Shown piece by piece: positions 25,708 through 34,608 of a stretch of DNA of 64,000 nucleotides. This stretch comes from Bacillus thuringiensis (GTDB lineage: Bacteria > Bacillota > Bacilli > Bacillales > Bacillaceae_G). Location: positions 261 through 64,260 of the forward strand of contig NZ_JACYOF010000003.1 in NCBI RefSeq assembly GCF_014932895.1, read 5' to 3'. Both the position numbers and the translations under genes were made by a program. Below the pieces are notes generated by a model. The model was not told the origin of the DNA. It searched no databases and was given only the letters and a program-made list of their open reading frames with translations. How positions within the stretch are numbered: position 1 is the first letter of the stretch; each line of letters begins with the position of its first letter.

Positions 25708-26619
25708 TCAACTTACCTTTTTCAAATTGAGAGCTGGCTTTTTGATTCCGCCTTTTTTTACAACATATAAGCCGATAAAGATTATAAGCCCGCCAACTAA
25801 CTGCATCATGTTTATTTGCTCTCCAATTGTTACAGCCGCAAAAATAACTGCGAACAACGGTACGAGATACATATATACCATTACTTTCGTTGAGCCAATT
25901 TTACTAATACCAACATACCACATCGCAAGTCCGAAAATTGTCGCAAAGACGATTGAATATGCTAGCGATCCCCAGCTCGGCATATCTACTGGCCACGTTA
26001 ATGTATTTACATTGAATAAACAATATACAACGAGAGGTACAATTCCAATTAAAGTAGACCATGACGTGACTCTCATTGCAGAGTATTTTGTAATGAGAGG
26101 CTGCGCTAATATTGGGTACCATCCCCACGCAATTGCTGCTACTAATCCAATTACATTTCCAAGCCACGCATACTCATAAGTTGCTCCTCCCGTATGACCT
26201 GTTAATAACACGAATGCAGCACCAATAAACGCTACTATTGAACCAATTTGTACTTTCATCGAAAAACGTTCTTGTTTGTGTAATACTGCTAATATCCCTG
26301 TAAAAATAGGTGACATCGCAATTAATAATGAGGCGTTCGTTGCTGAAGTATATTTTACAGACAGCATAAACATCGTTTGATACATCGTCGTTCCAATGAT
26401 GCCTACTGCTAGTAATCGTAACCAATCTTTTCTTTCAATACGTAATGAGCGTTCCATAATAAATGTAATAAGTAATAATACCGGAGATGCTACTAAAAAT
26501 CGTAAACTATTAAACTGAATGGATGACATAAATGCCACGCCATACTTTCCAATTGTATAATTTGCTCCCCATACTAATGCTACTGATACTAGGAGCCACT
26601 CCATTTGCCATCGTTTCAT
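25708..26619 (-). CDS. DMT-family (EamA) transporter
   Basis: A 303-aa membrane protein with ten predicted helices in two EamA repeats (first repeat from WLLVSVALVWGANYTIGKYG, second from about residue 155). It belongs to the drug/metabolite transporter superfamily and probably exports an amino acid or other metabolite. The frame is open to 26772, but MKRWQMEW at 26619 has GGGGAG seven bases upstream and is the family-like start. It is divergent from a MocR regulator, which probably controls it. Confidence 0.88.
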   Translation of the reverse strand: MKRWQMEWLLVSVALVWGANYTIGKYGVAFMSSIQFNSLRFLVASPVLLLITFIMERSLRIERKDWLRLLAVGIIGTTMYQTMFMLSVKYTSATNASLLIAMSPIFTGILAVLHKQERFSMKVQIGSIVAFIGAAFVLLTGHTGGATYEYAWLGNVIGLVAAIAWGWYPILAQPLITKYSAMRVTSWSTLIGIVPLVVYCLFNVNTLTWPVDMPSWGSLAYSIVFATIFGLAMWYVGISKIGSTKVMVYMYLVPLFAVIFAAVTIGEQINMMQLVGGLIIFIGLYVVKKGGIKKPALNLKKVS

Positions 26620-26651
26620 CCGAATCTCCCCTTCCATATTTAGCATAGTAA

Positions 26652-26712
26652 AATTGGCTGGATATAACACCGTCCAATTGGCTGTTTTTTTGCCCAGCCA
26701 ATTTGTTATACT
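26652..26712. promoter_or_regulatory. Shared DMT/MocR control region with three AATTGGCTG sites
   Basis: AATTGGCTG occurs at 26652-26660 and 26676-26684 in direct orientation and as CAGCCAATT at 26695-26703. The third lies just before the -10 TATACT (26707-26712) of the MocR gene. The arrangement (two direct, one inverted copy) is that of many MocR operators, so MocR binding here is likely. Confidence 0.65.
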
Positions 26713-26743
26713 TGATGTATCTAAGAGATGCGGAGGCGTTTGT

Positions 26744-28186
26744 ATGGAATGGAAACTAGATAACGACAGCAAAATCCCTATTTATCAGCAAGTTGTTGAC
26801 TTTATTGAAAGACGTATTACATACGGGGAACTTCCTCCTGGTAGCTTTCTCCCTTCAGAACGGAAATTAGCTACACAGTTAAATATAAACCGAAGCACGG
26901 TAACGACTGCTTATAATGAACTACGTGCTATGGGAATTGTAGAAAGTACGACCGGCAAAGGTACACGTGTGAGTACACATATGTGGGGCGTTTCTCCAAC
27001 ACTAACGCCGAACTGGAGAAATTTCGTAGAAGGTGGTACTTTTTTACCAAACTTACCGTTACTTCGCCATATTCGGGCGGAAATACAGCAAAATGAAAAC
27101 ATTATTGACTTCGCAAACGGAGAGCTCGGTTGTAACCTCTATCCTCACGATCAACTACAAACGATATTACGAGAACAACCGTTAACACAGTCATTAAGTT
27201 ACGATCACCCTCAGGGCTATCTTCCGCTAAGACAAGCGGTAGTAAAATATATGAAGGAATATTTAAAAGTTGAAGCGACTGAACAATCGATTATGATTAC
27301 ATCTGGCGCACAGCAAGCACTTCACCTTATCGTTCAATGTTTATTAAATCCAGGTGATGCAGTCGCTTTCGAAAGTCCTTCACACTGTTATTCATTACCG
27401 TTATTCCAATCAGCAGGTATTCGTATTTTCCCATTACCTGTCGATGAACACGGTATTAATCCAGACGATGTGCAAGAATTATATAGAAAACATCGTATTA
27501 AAATGATTTTTTTAAATCCAAATTTCCAAAACCCTACTGGAACGATGCTGCATCCAAATCGGAGAAAAAAACTATTATCACTTTGTGCGGACTTACGAAT
27601 TGCGATCGTTGAAGATGATCCGTCTAGTTTACTTACGTTAGAAAATAAACAACCTTGCCCTACTTTGAAATCAATTGATGAAAATGGAACAGTTATTTAT
27701 GTACATTCCTTATCAAAAATGATTGCACCAGGTCTACGTGTGGGCTGGCTTGTCGCCCCTCAGTCTGTCGTAGAGCGATTATCAGACGCACGGCATCAAA
27801 TGGAATTGGGAATGAGTATATTCCCGCAGTGGCTTATGCAGCAATTTTTTGAAACCGTACCATTTCAGTCCCATATCGTACCGTTACGAAAACAACTAGC
27901 AGAAAAAAGAGACATTATCGTCCGCGCTTTAAATGAACAGCTTCACGATAAAATCTCTTTTTCCACCCCAACCGGCGGTATATACATATGGGGAAAATTA
28001 AACGAACCAATAAACGAAAAACAACTCATTATGCAAAGCTTAAAACAAGAAATCGCCTTTATGCCAGGCAGTATTTTCGGCGCTAAGGATGGTTATATTC
28101 GTTTATCTTATGGGAAGGTAAATATAGAGCAAATTGAGGAAGGTATTGCTCGTTTGCGTGAGGCTATTTTGGTTTGTGAGAAATAA
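26744..28186 (+). CDS. MocR-family regulator (GntR HTH + class I aminotransferase domain)
   Basis: A 480-aa fusion regulator. The N-terminal GntR winged helix covers about 1-75 (IPIYQQVVDFIERRITYGEL, PSERKLATQLNINRSTVTTA). The rest is an aminotransferase-like domain that binds PLP: ITSGAQQALHL, NPNFQNPTG, and the Schiff-base lysine in VHSLSKMIAPGLRVGW. The start at 26744 has GGAGG nine bases upstream; the longer open frame does not. Its likely target is the divergent DMT exporter. The stop codon lies within the ATAAA duplication of a bcr1-like repeat. Confidence 0.9.
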   Translation: MEWKLDNDSKIPIYQQVVDFIERRITYGELPPGSFLPSERKLATQLNINRSTVTTAYNELRAMGIVESTTGKGTRVSTHMWGVSPTLTPNWRNFVEGGTFLPNLPLLRHIRAEIQQNENIIDFANGELGCNLYPHDQLQTILREQPLTQSLSYDHPQGYLPLRQAVVKYMKEYLKVEATEQSIMITSGAQQALHLIVQCLLNPGDAVAFESPSHCYSLPLFQSAGIRIFPLPVDEHGINPDDVQELYRKHRIKMIFLNPNFQNPTGTMLHPNRRKKLLSLCADLRIAIVEDDPSSLLTLENKQPCPTLKSIDENGTVIYVHSLSKMIAPGLRVGWLVAPQSVVERLSDARHQMELGMSIFPQWLMQQFFETVPFQSHIVPLRKQLAEKRDIIVRALNEQLHDKISFSTPTGGIYIWGKLNEPINEKQLIMQSLKQEIAFMPGSIFGAKDGYIRLSYGKVNIEQIEEGIARLREAILVCEK

Positions 28187-28308
28187 AGTGAAACTTTAAT
28201 CAGCCCGCACCAATCGGACTTTTACGGACAGTTGATCCCCCACCTAACTTCTTTTCTTTCGCTGAATTTTGAGGTAGGGGTCTTACTGCCCACAAATAGT
28301 GGGATAAA
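28183..28308. repeat. bcr1-like repeat, internally deleted (126 bp), at the MocR stop codon
   Basis: Flanked by ATAAA at 28183-28187 and 28304-28308. It shares GTGAAACTTTAATCAG, the CGGACTTTTACGGRCAGTTGAT block and GGGATAAA with the copy at 3097, but lacks about 37 bases of that copy (its segment with the first CTCCCACTG). The MocR TAA is built from the duplication. The rest of the gap to 28500 holds only the terminator at 28409. Confidence 0.7.
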
Positions 28309-28408
28309 GTAACTTTTTAATACATTTAAAGCTTTTTTTATTCATTGACTCCAAATAATAAGTTAATACAAAATAATGAACAGAATCATAATTCCAATAT
28401 TTAATTAT

Positions 28409-28446
28409 AAGAAAGCTCCTGACGTCCGATACATGGGCTTTCTTTT
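28409..28446. terminator. Terminator between convergent MocR and GNAT genes
   Basis: AAGAAAGC pairs with GCTTTCTT over a 20-base loop, with TTTT following on the plus strand. Confidence 0.6.
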
Positions 28447-28500
28447 CAAAATTGTTTGTTTCTTTTTTCTATATTCGTTCCCTATTTCTAAGAATGATTA

Positions 28501-28968
28501 TTATAAATAATAACTCATTATGATTAATTCACCTTTCCACCCCATCCTTCTAACCCCATTATCACAAAAGTCACATTTTTTATATAAAGATTGTGCAGCT
28601 ACATTTTTAACGTTTACTGCTAAAATAATTTCATTTGTACCTAAAAAGTTAATTCGAACAAAGTCAGGTAATATCTTTAAGGCTTGTTTTGCATATCCTC
28701 TCCCTTGATGGTGAAAATCTGTTGAAAATGCTCTAATTAAAATAGCTTTCTCGTTATCTGTATATGGTTTAACCCCGTTATTTGTATGTAAAACAAAAAA
28801 TGTTACAAGCTCCTTGTCTTTCATAACTAAAATTGAATTACGATCTGAATCCTTATCCGATAGTTTTATACTCTCTTTAGGTAAACCTGTATAACAAAGT
28901 TGCTCTTCTGACAACGTATATAGATTTATCCTGCTTCTGAATTTTTCATCGTAAAAATATAGCTGCAT
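28501..28968 (-). CDS. GNAT-family N-acetyltransferase
   Basis: A 155-aa acetyltransferase. The acetyl-CoA motif is FHHQGRGYAKQALKIL (about 85-100), preceded by ILIRAFSTD and followed by EIILAVNVKNVAAQSLYKKC, the usual C-terminal half of the fold. Acceptor unknown. GAGGAGGG precedes the ATG. Single gene. Confidence 0.85.
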   Translation of the reverse strand: MQLYFYDEKFRSRINLYTLSEEQLCYTGLPKESIKLSDKDSDRNSILVMKDKELVTFFVLHTNNGVKPYTDNEKAILIRAFSTDFHHQGRGYAKQALKILPDFVRINFLGTNEIILAVNVKNVAAQSLYKKCDFCDNGVRRMGWKGELIIMSYYL

Positions 28969-29121
28969 ATAAATATCGCCCTCCTCAATAAATGGTCGTT
29001 TCTATTTCGTTATCTACAAGTTAAATACTAAAAAACATATTTCCTATTTTCAGTAAAATAGTCCACCTTACTATTATTAACTATACATTTGTTATAAATA
29101 TAGAAAAGCCAAGCTCCATTC

Positions 29122-29715
29122 TTACAATCTAGCTGTATATTTAATAAATACCGTAGGATTTGAAGTTATTATCTCCGGATTCTCACCCTCAAATATATAC
29201 ACTTGTTTATTTTCAAAATCAATAAACGCCATAATTCCATTCTCATTACATGCTTCTGAATATTTACCATCTATTTCTATTTTCTTAAAAGAAGAAAAGG
29301 AAGAATGCACTTCTTTATATTCGAATTGTTTCATCATACGTTTTTCTTCCGGTACGTGCACAATTTTCGGATCATCATCGGGTAAATATTCTAGTCCAAT
29401 TTTATTCGGTGCAACGAAGATTAATAGATGCAGCGGTTCCGTTTCATTATTTTTATAGCCATGTATATGGTTCTTCCATCCAAACACTACTTCTCCTTTT
29501 GACGCATGAATCATTTTTTCATTTGAAATATAATAATCCAAATGACCTGACAACACAATGGCGCAGTCTTCTCCAAACGGATGGCTATGAGGTGTTATTC
29601 CTTCTTGTAATTGAAAAATCACTTCATACACCCAATACTTTTCATCTTTCGATTTATAAATAAGATCATTTTTTGATAGATCAATAGTTGTTTGTGATAA
29701 ATCGAAACTTCTCAT
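29122..29715 (-). CDS. Cupin-domain protein
   Basis: A 197-aa protein with one clear cupin domain at about residues 35-100: the first motif GITPHSHPFGEDCAIVLSGH gives His, His and Glu metal ligands and HIHGYKN is the second motif. The C-terminal 90 residues are a second beta-rich part that I cannot assign. Cupins bind a divalent metal and act as isomerases, dioxygenases or sensors. AGGAGGG precedes the start. Single gene. Confidence 0.7.
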   Translation of the reverse strand: MRSFDLSQTTIDLSKNDLIYKSKDEKYWVYEVIFQLQEGITPHSHPFGEDCAIVLSGHLDYYISNEKMIHASKGEVVFGWKNHIHGYKNNETEPLHLLIFVAPNKIGLEYLPDDDPKIVHVPEEKRMMKQFEYKEVHSSFSSFKKIEIDGKYSEACNENGIMAFIDFENKQVYIFEGENPEIITSNPTVFIKYTARL

Positions 29716-29969
29716 TTGGTCCCTCCTTATAAATTTCAGTCTTACTTGTCTTTTGAAACTATTTCATAGAGAAGTAACATAGATTGATTCTCCAATTTAA
29801 AATACATTCTATTTATATATATTCCATTACTATTTTATCCAAATAAACACAACGAAAAATCAATCTGAAGAATGAAATTTAAATAAAGCTTCCTAATACT
29901 TTCGTATTAAAAAAGTTTTCAAATCACCACATATAACATGTATAAACATCAAAATCACATTTACTATTT

Positions 29970-30069
29970 AGTTCGAAATATTCTTTCATTTCATATAAAA
30001 GTAAATATAGATCAAATTGAGGAAGGCATTTCTCCTTAGTGTGAGGTTATTTTATTTTGTGAAATATAA
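29970..30069 (+). pseudogene. Remnant of a MocR-type gene 3' end (diverged duplicate of 28087-28186)
   Basis: The stretch aligns without gaps to the last 100 bases of the MocR gene. The distal 72 bases are about four-fifths identical by eye. It carries an in-frame TAG and ends in TAA at the matching place. The frame reads KVNIDQIEEGIS, against KVNIEQIEEGIA in MocR. The copy lacks the bcr1-like repeat. The rest of the gap 29716-30150 shows nothing else. Confidence 0.7.
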
Positions 30070-30150
30070 CTTTAGATAAAGTGGCCTCGTTTGACAAAAG
30101 CTAAATCTACCATTATTATCAACTCGAACCTATTTATAGGAGTGATAACA

Positions 30151-30591
30151 ATGAAAATTTATGTTGATGCAGATGCTTGTCCTGTAAAAGATATTATTAT
30201 TTTTGAAGCTACAAATGCTGAAATTCCTGTTACCCTTGTTACTAGCTTTTCTCATTTTTCTAATGCAGAACAGCCATCAGGTGTGGAAACAATTTATGTT
30301 GATTCTGGAGCAGATGCTGCGGATTACCGGATTATGCAGTTAGCAAAAAAAGAAGATTTAATCGTTACGCAAGATTATGGTCTTGCTTCACTCGGTTTAG
30401 CAAAAGGCTGTGTCGTTCTACACCATAAAGGGTATAGATATACGAATGAAAACATTGACCAATTATTACAAACACGGTATTTAAGTGCAATGGCTCGAAA
30501 AAGTGGAAAGCGTACAAAGGGGCCAAAACCATTTACAGCAGAAGATAAAGAGAAATTTAGGGAGCTCTTTAAAAGCGTGATTGCATTTTAG
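30151..30591 (+). CDS. UPF0178 (YaiI/YqxD) family protein
   Basis: A 146-aa protein with the family signature [14 protein letters not shown] at the start, [13 protein letters not shown] and [17 protein letters not shown], which resemble a PIN-like acidic fold, and a basic C-terminal part ([21 protein letters not shown]). The biochemical role is not established. The start at 30151 has AGGAGTG nine bases upstream; the 20 upstream codons are unlikely. Single gene. Confidence 0.88.
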   Translation: MKIYVDADACPVKDIIIFEATNAEIPVTLVTSFSHFSNAEQPSGVETIYVDSGADAADYRIMQLAKKEDLIVTQDYGLASLGLAKGCVVLHHKGYRYTNENIDQLLQTRYLSAMARKSGKRTKGPKPFTAEDKEKFRELFKSVIAF

Positions 30592-30630
30592 AAATGAACT
30601 TTCTATTTGTAGGGAAAGCTTAGTAAAGAA

Positions 30631-30664
30631 AAGAAGAGAATATCCAAATGAACATTCTCTTCTT
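30631..30664. terminator. Stem-loop between convergent genes
   Basis: AAGAAGAGAAT pairs perfectly with ATTCTCTTCTT over a 12-base loop. No long U-run. Confidence 0.6.
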
Positions 30665-30677
30665 GAGGTTTACCCAT

Positions 30678-30992
30678 TTAAAAAGAAGGTAAATTATCTA
30701 AGTTATTCTCTTTTATACCATCAGGTTCACTACGTATAATATCCCTACCATACTTATGAAATACGTCCACATGAGCTAACTTCCCTGATTTTGCTTCATC
30801 AAGAGCAGTAATGTAATCTAATTCTCTTCCACTACTTGTTTTAAAAGCGATTAAATCACCTTCATCATTTTTACGGACAGCAACAATTTCTTCTACTCCT
30901 GAACCGACTCCCTGAGCTACTTCCAATTGAGCTTGCTCTTCTCCTTGTTGTAAGTATTCATTATAAACTTTTTGAAAGTCTTTTTTATCCAT
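30678..30992 (-). CDS. DUF3892-domain protein
   Basis: A 104-aa protein whose C-terminal 65 residues match DUF3892 by eye: IVAVRKNDEGDLIAFKTSSG, then ITALDEAKSGKLAHVDVF and the end IRSEPDGIKENNLDNLPSF. Function unknown. MDKKDFQ at 30992 has GGAGGTGA five bases upstream, so the five upstream codons are not translated. Confidence 0.75.
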   Translation of the reverse strand: MDKKDFQKVYNEYLQQGEEQAQLEVAQGVGSGVEEIVAVRKNDEGDLIAFKTSSGRELDYITALDEAKSGKLAHVDVFHKYGRDIIRSEPDGIKENNLDNLPSF

Positions 30993-31126
30993 AAAACTCA
31001 CCTCCAAAACATTTTATTAGTATGTTTAAAAGGTAGTGGTTTTATGTACTTTGCTCTTAACAAAATGTATTTTCATTTATTATAGGATCGAGTTTTGAAT
31101 TATATATTCTAATTCGAAGACCATTT

Positions 31127-31951
31127 TTAATATCTGCGCAATTTCTTCAAGGTCTCCAATATATCATCTGTAAAGGTAGTAGCTCCCTCTTTCTCTAAAG
31201 TTCTAAAATATAAACTTCTTAAGAAAGATCTAATATTTTGTACTAAAATATCATGCTGGGGGTGCGGGATGTCTTCAACGATTGCTATACTATGTAGCCA
31301 GTTGCTCCACTCTTCTTCAGTTAAAAGATCTTGGTGACGTAACGACATGATTGGCTTTACTAATCTCTCATCTTCAAAGTGTATGTATACGTAATCATTC
31401 AATCGAACCTTTTGACGAACAGCAGCTAGGACCGCATATGAAAACTCACGATTTTGTATTGTACGCGCTAAAGCATCTAATGCATCTGCAGCATGTGCAG
31501 TTGAGTGTGCCCAGCCTTTCCCTTCTACGTAACCCCTTACATCTTCTTCTAAATATACATATTCAAGCACTTGTTCTGCTACACTGTACAGTTGTTCTTC
31601 CGTTAACAAGGGTTCTCTTTCATGAACAGATAAAATAAGCGGCGGAATTAAAACGGAAAATGCACGTTTAAAAACAGAGTCTGTTCCCTTTTCACCAATT
31701 TTATAAAATAAATAATCCGGACTAATCGCTTGTAGCATTAACCCTCGTAATTCTTTTTGTCTAAATACATCATTTGTAATCCATGTGTGAAGCGTACTAT
31801 ATATCAATTCATCACGTAATTCTACATCAGGTGATCCGATATAATCTAGCATCCACTGTGCATATGGATATGCATCCACATCCTCTGGTACAGCATAATT
31901 ATTATTTTTAATTTGTTGTAATTCTTCTTTTAATTCTAGTACTTCATTCAT
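31127..31951 (-). CDS. DUF2785-domain protein
   Basis: A 274-aa, mostly helical soluble protein. The block WAHSTAHAADALDALARTIQ and the regular helix pattern match DUF2785, a family common in Bacillus with no known role. GGGGACAGG precedes the start. It is followed by its own gap and is not clearly linked to its neighbours. Confidence 0.75.
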   Translation of the reverse strand: MNEVLELKEELQQIKNNNYAVPEDVDAYPYAQWMLDYIGSPDVELRDELIYSTLHTWITNDVFRQKELRGLMLQAISPDYLFYKIGEKGTDSVFKRAFSVLIPPLILSVHEREPLLTEEQLYSVAEQVLEYVYLEEDVRGYVEGKGWAHSTAHAADALDALARTIQNREFSYAVLAAVRQKVRLNDYVYIHFEDERLVKPIMSLRHQDLLTEEEWSNWLHSIAIVEDIPHPQHDILVQNIRSFLRSLYFRTLEKEGATTFTDDILETLKKLRRY

Positions 31952-32079
31952 TATATTTCCTGTCCCCTTTTTTGTTTTTTAATTGCCTTCTCCCCTGTTA
32001 TTCACTTCATATAATTAATTTAATTATACGAGAATCATAACAATAAATAAAAGGCTATACATATATTTCTGATTGTGTA

Positions 32080-32751
32080 TTACTTTTGTTCATGAAATAT
32101 AACTTCTGGATTTTCTAAATCACTATTCCGAAATACAACATCCGCACACTCTTTCGGATTATGCTCATCTATATACATTTTACAAGCCGCATGATATCTG
32201 TTCAAAAACATCTTTTCTGCTTCTTTATAACTTCCAAAAGCTTCGGTCTCCCGCTTTGCACCACGTTTTCTCGCAATCTCAAAATCTGTATCTACGAAAA
32301 TTTTATAATCAAATAGATACTCAATTTCTTTTTTCAATAGAAATGTTCCATCTACTATTAGCACCATATTTGGTTGAGCCACTATAGGCTTATTATGTAC
32401 AGGAATATCCGTTATTAAGTTATGAGAAATCGTTTCATACTGTAAATTTCCATTAGGTCCTAAAGGCTTTAATAACCTTTCTTTGAAAGCTTTATAATCG
32501 TGTGCATCTTCATAATATCCTCTTGCAGACTCTTTTCCTTGTGCATAACGAATCGCTCTCGGATTATGAAAGTCGTCAATGCTGGCGCGTGTTACTGGTA
32601 CTCCGCATTTTTTCATTTCTTCTGCTAGTTCGTTTGCAAATGTTGTCTTTCCTGAAGCTGTAATACCACTTACTCCAACTCTTATTGGATGTGCTAAGTT
32701 TGACGTTAAAATATAATCAATGATTTCTTTTATTCGTTTTTGTCGATGCAT
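32080..32751 (-). CDS. Uridine kinase-like P-loop kinase
   Basis: A 223-aa P-loop protein. Walker A is GVSGITASGKTTFA (about 24-37), then SIDDFHNPR (uridine/phosphoribulokinase type), and IVDGTFLLKKEIEYLFDYKI (Walker B region). GYYEDAHDY resembles the family block around the substrate site. Uridine kinases are about 210 aa, so the size fits, but the family also includes kinases for other small molecules. AGGAGGG precedes the ATG. Single gene. Confidence 0.8.
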   Translation of the reverse strand: MHRQKRIKEIIDYILTSNLAHPIRVGVSGITASGKTTFANELAEEMKKCGVPVTRASIDDFHNPRAIRYAQGKESARGYYEDAHDYKAFKERLLKPLGPNGNLQYETISHNLITDIPVHNKPIVAQPNMVLIVDGTFLLKKEIEYLFDYKIFVDTDFEIARKRGAKRETEAFGSYKEAEKMFLNRYHAACKMYIDEHNPKECADVVFRNSDLENPEVIFHEQK

Positions 32752-32895
32752 GATATTCCCTCCTTATTTTAGTTCACATAATATAATTATGATAAATATA
32801 TTTGGTCACTATTTTTTCTTGGTAAGTCAATATCCTTTGTCGAAACCTCGATATATAAAAAAAGCGTTGATATATTTTATTACTTTACATATTCC

Positions 32896-33639
32896 TTACT
32901 TCCCCTTAAACCCTCGATACAAAGCAGTTCGTAACTCTTGCTTGTATTCTTCAATTTCTGGCATATCGAGCTCTTCTGCTAGTCTAATGGCTAATTCAAT
33001 ATCATACGGTACACGTACGAGTTGAATGGAAAAACTCGCTGCTTCTTTTTCATTGTAAGTTCCTTCAAAAATTAAATAGGACGCTTGTGTAATTTCAAGA
33101 GGATTTCCTACGCTACCAGCATTACATAACGTTTTCCCTCTGAAATTTTGAACGAACGCTTGGTGAACGTCACCGTAACAAACGACATCTGGTTTTCTTT
33201 CACCTTCTTTATTCTCTGTCAAATTACTATTTTCGAACATACTCATACGTTCTTCTCTTGCAGCGTGTGGTTGAATTCTTTCATATAGACTCCTTGGTGA
33301 AGCGTGGAACATACGAATGAGTTTCCCACTCATAAAAAATTCGATTGAAAATGGTAAACTTCTTAAATACTCATTTTGTTCCTCTGATAATTGTTTTTGA
33401 TGCCATTTTAACGCTTCAAACTCAGTCGGTTTTGTAATAAAATCATCCCAATTCCCCATAACAACTTGTTCACATTCTTTACGAACGATTTCAATTACTT
33501 CGCTGGAATGAGGTCCTTTTCCTACTAAATCTCCAAGACAAATAATGTGCTCTATACCTCTTAATTTTATATCTTTCAGTACAGATTCTAATGCCGGAAT
33601 ATTACCATGTATATCTGAAATTACCGCTATTTTATCCAA
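32896..33639 (-). CDS. Calcineurin-like metallophosphoesterase (YfcE/MJ0936 type)
   Basis: A 247-aa phosphoesterase with all metal motifs in order: ISDIHGN (DxH, 8-14), CLGDLVGKGPHS (GD), MGNWDDF (GN[H/W]D), then FHASPRS and CYGDVHQAF (GxxH). It belongs to the small phosphodiesterase/phosphatase group acting on cyclic or simple phosphoesters. The start is TTG after GGAGGGG. It follows the APH-like kinase by 13 bases, so both are in one operon. Confidence 0.85.
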   Translation of the reverse strand: MDKIAVISDIHGNIPALESVLKDIKLRGIEHIICLGDLVGKGPHSSEVIEIVRKECEQVVMGNWDDFITKPTEFEALKWHQKQLSEEQNEYLRSLPFSIEFFMSGKLIRMFHASPRSLYERIQPHAAREERMSMFENSNLTENKEGERKPDVVCYGDVHQAFVQNFRGKTLCNAGSVGNPLEITQASYLIFEGTYNEKEAASFSIQLVRVPYDIELAIRLAEELDMPEIEEYKQELRTALYRGFKGK

Positions 33640-33652
33640 ATGAACCCCTCCA

Positions 33653-34594
33653 TTATTTATTGTTTATCATATCCATATGATATGATTGATACCATTTTGG
33701 AATATAGGATGAAAAACGATTATGATCTTCTATAATTCGGTTTAATCTCTCTTTCATATCCTCTACTAAATGTGGTGTAGTTCGGTTTGTCCATACAATG
33801 TCGGCCGGAAATATCATTGCTGCGTATAGCGAATACAATCTCCAAAAGTGAAGCGATGGTTCACCTCCGCAATAACCGTGAACTTGCCCTACGGCAAATG
33901 GTATGCTTATATTCGTTGTAAATAACGCCACTTTATAGAAGTCATGAATAGGATCGCCAAAATCAAATCTAGCAAAATCAATGACAGCTCGAAACTCATT
34001 TTGGTCAACCATTATATTGGCTGGATGAAAATCGTCATGTAAAAATACAATTGGACGATTTTTCAATAAACCTTTATGATTTCCTACAAATTCTAGCACT
34101 GCATTTAAATTTAGAAAGTCTATCTCATATTCTTTCAACGCTTCTAAGTATCTCTCATATTTACTCCATATAGACAATTCCCAAGAATTACTTGTATCCT
34201 CTTTTTCGATTAAATGAATCTTTTTTAGCACTTCTCCAGCCCTTTTTCCAGCCTTATACTGCTCTTCGATAGACAAAGTTCTTAATATGTCTTCACCATC
34301 TAATCCATCAATCCACTCAAAAACTTGTACACATTTTTTAAATTCGGTAAGGCTTATAAAATGAATGAGTTTTGGCATGGGAATATGTAATGAATCTAGC
34401 TGCTTCATATATTCATATTCTTTCTGCTTTCGTTCAAAATATGAAGCATCGCATATTTTTATAAAATACGTTTCTCCACTCTCTAATTCAATTTTATATT
34501 TCTCATCAAGCGAAAAACCTTTTGAAATAACAATCGCTCTTAAAATAAGAGGCCAGTCTAGTTTTCTTTCTATCTCCTTTAGAATTGTTTCCAC
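33653..34594 (-). CDS. Aminoglycoside phosphotransferase (APH)-family kinase
   Basis: A 313-aa kinase-fold protein. Catalytic motif FLHDDFHPANIM (Brenner HxDxxxxN, about 188-199), metal motif VIDFARFDFGDPIHDF. An ATP-binding N lobe precedes it. Such chromosomal proteins usually phosphorylate small alcohols or amino sugars; resistance is not implied. GTG at 34594 has GAGGTGA five bases upstream; the GTG at 34603 is inside that site. It lies 14 bases after the glyoxalase-like gene and before the phosphoesterase, so three genes may form one unit. Confidence 0.8.
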   Translation of the reverse strand: METILKEIERKLDWPLILRAIVISKGFSLDEKYKIELESGETYFIKICDASYFERKQKEYEYMKQLDSLHIPMPKLIHFISLTEFKKCVQVFEWIDGLDGEDILRTLSIEEQYKAGKRAGEVLKKIHLIEKEDTSNSWELSIWSKYERYLEALKEYEIDFLNLNAVLEFVGNHKGLLKNRPIVFLHDDFHPANIMVDQNEFRAVIDFARFDFGDPIHDFYKVALFTTNISIPFAVGQVHGYCGGEPSLHFWRLYSLYAAMIFPADIVWTNRTTPHLVEDMKERLNRIIEDHNRFSSYIPKWYQSYHMDMINNK

Positions 34595-34608
34595 AAAACT
34601 CACCTCTA

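Noticed and set aside
33653-34594. Aminoglycoside resistance gene
   Set aside because: The protein has the APH kinase fold, but no resistance-type signature or mobile context; a housekeeping small-molecule kinase is more likely.
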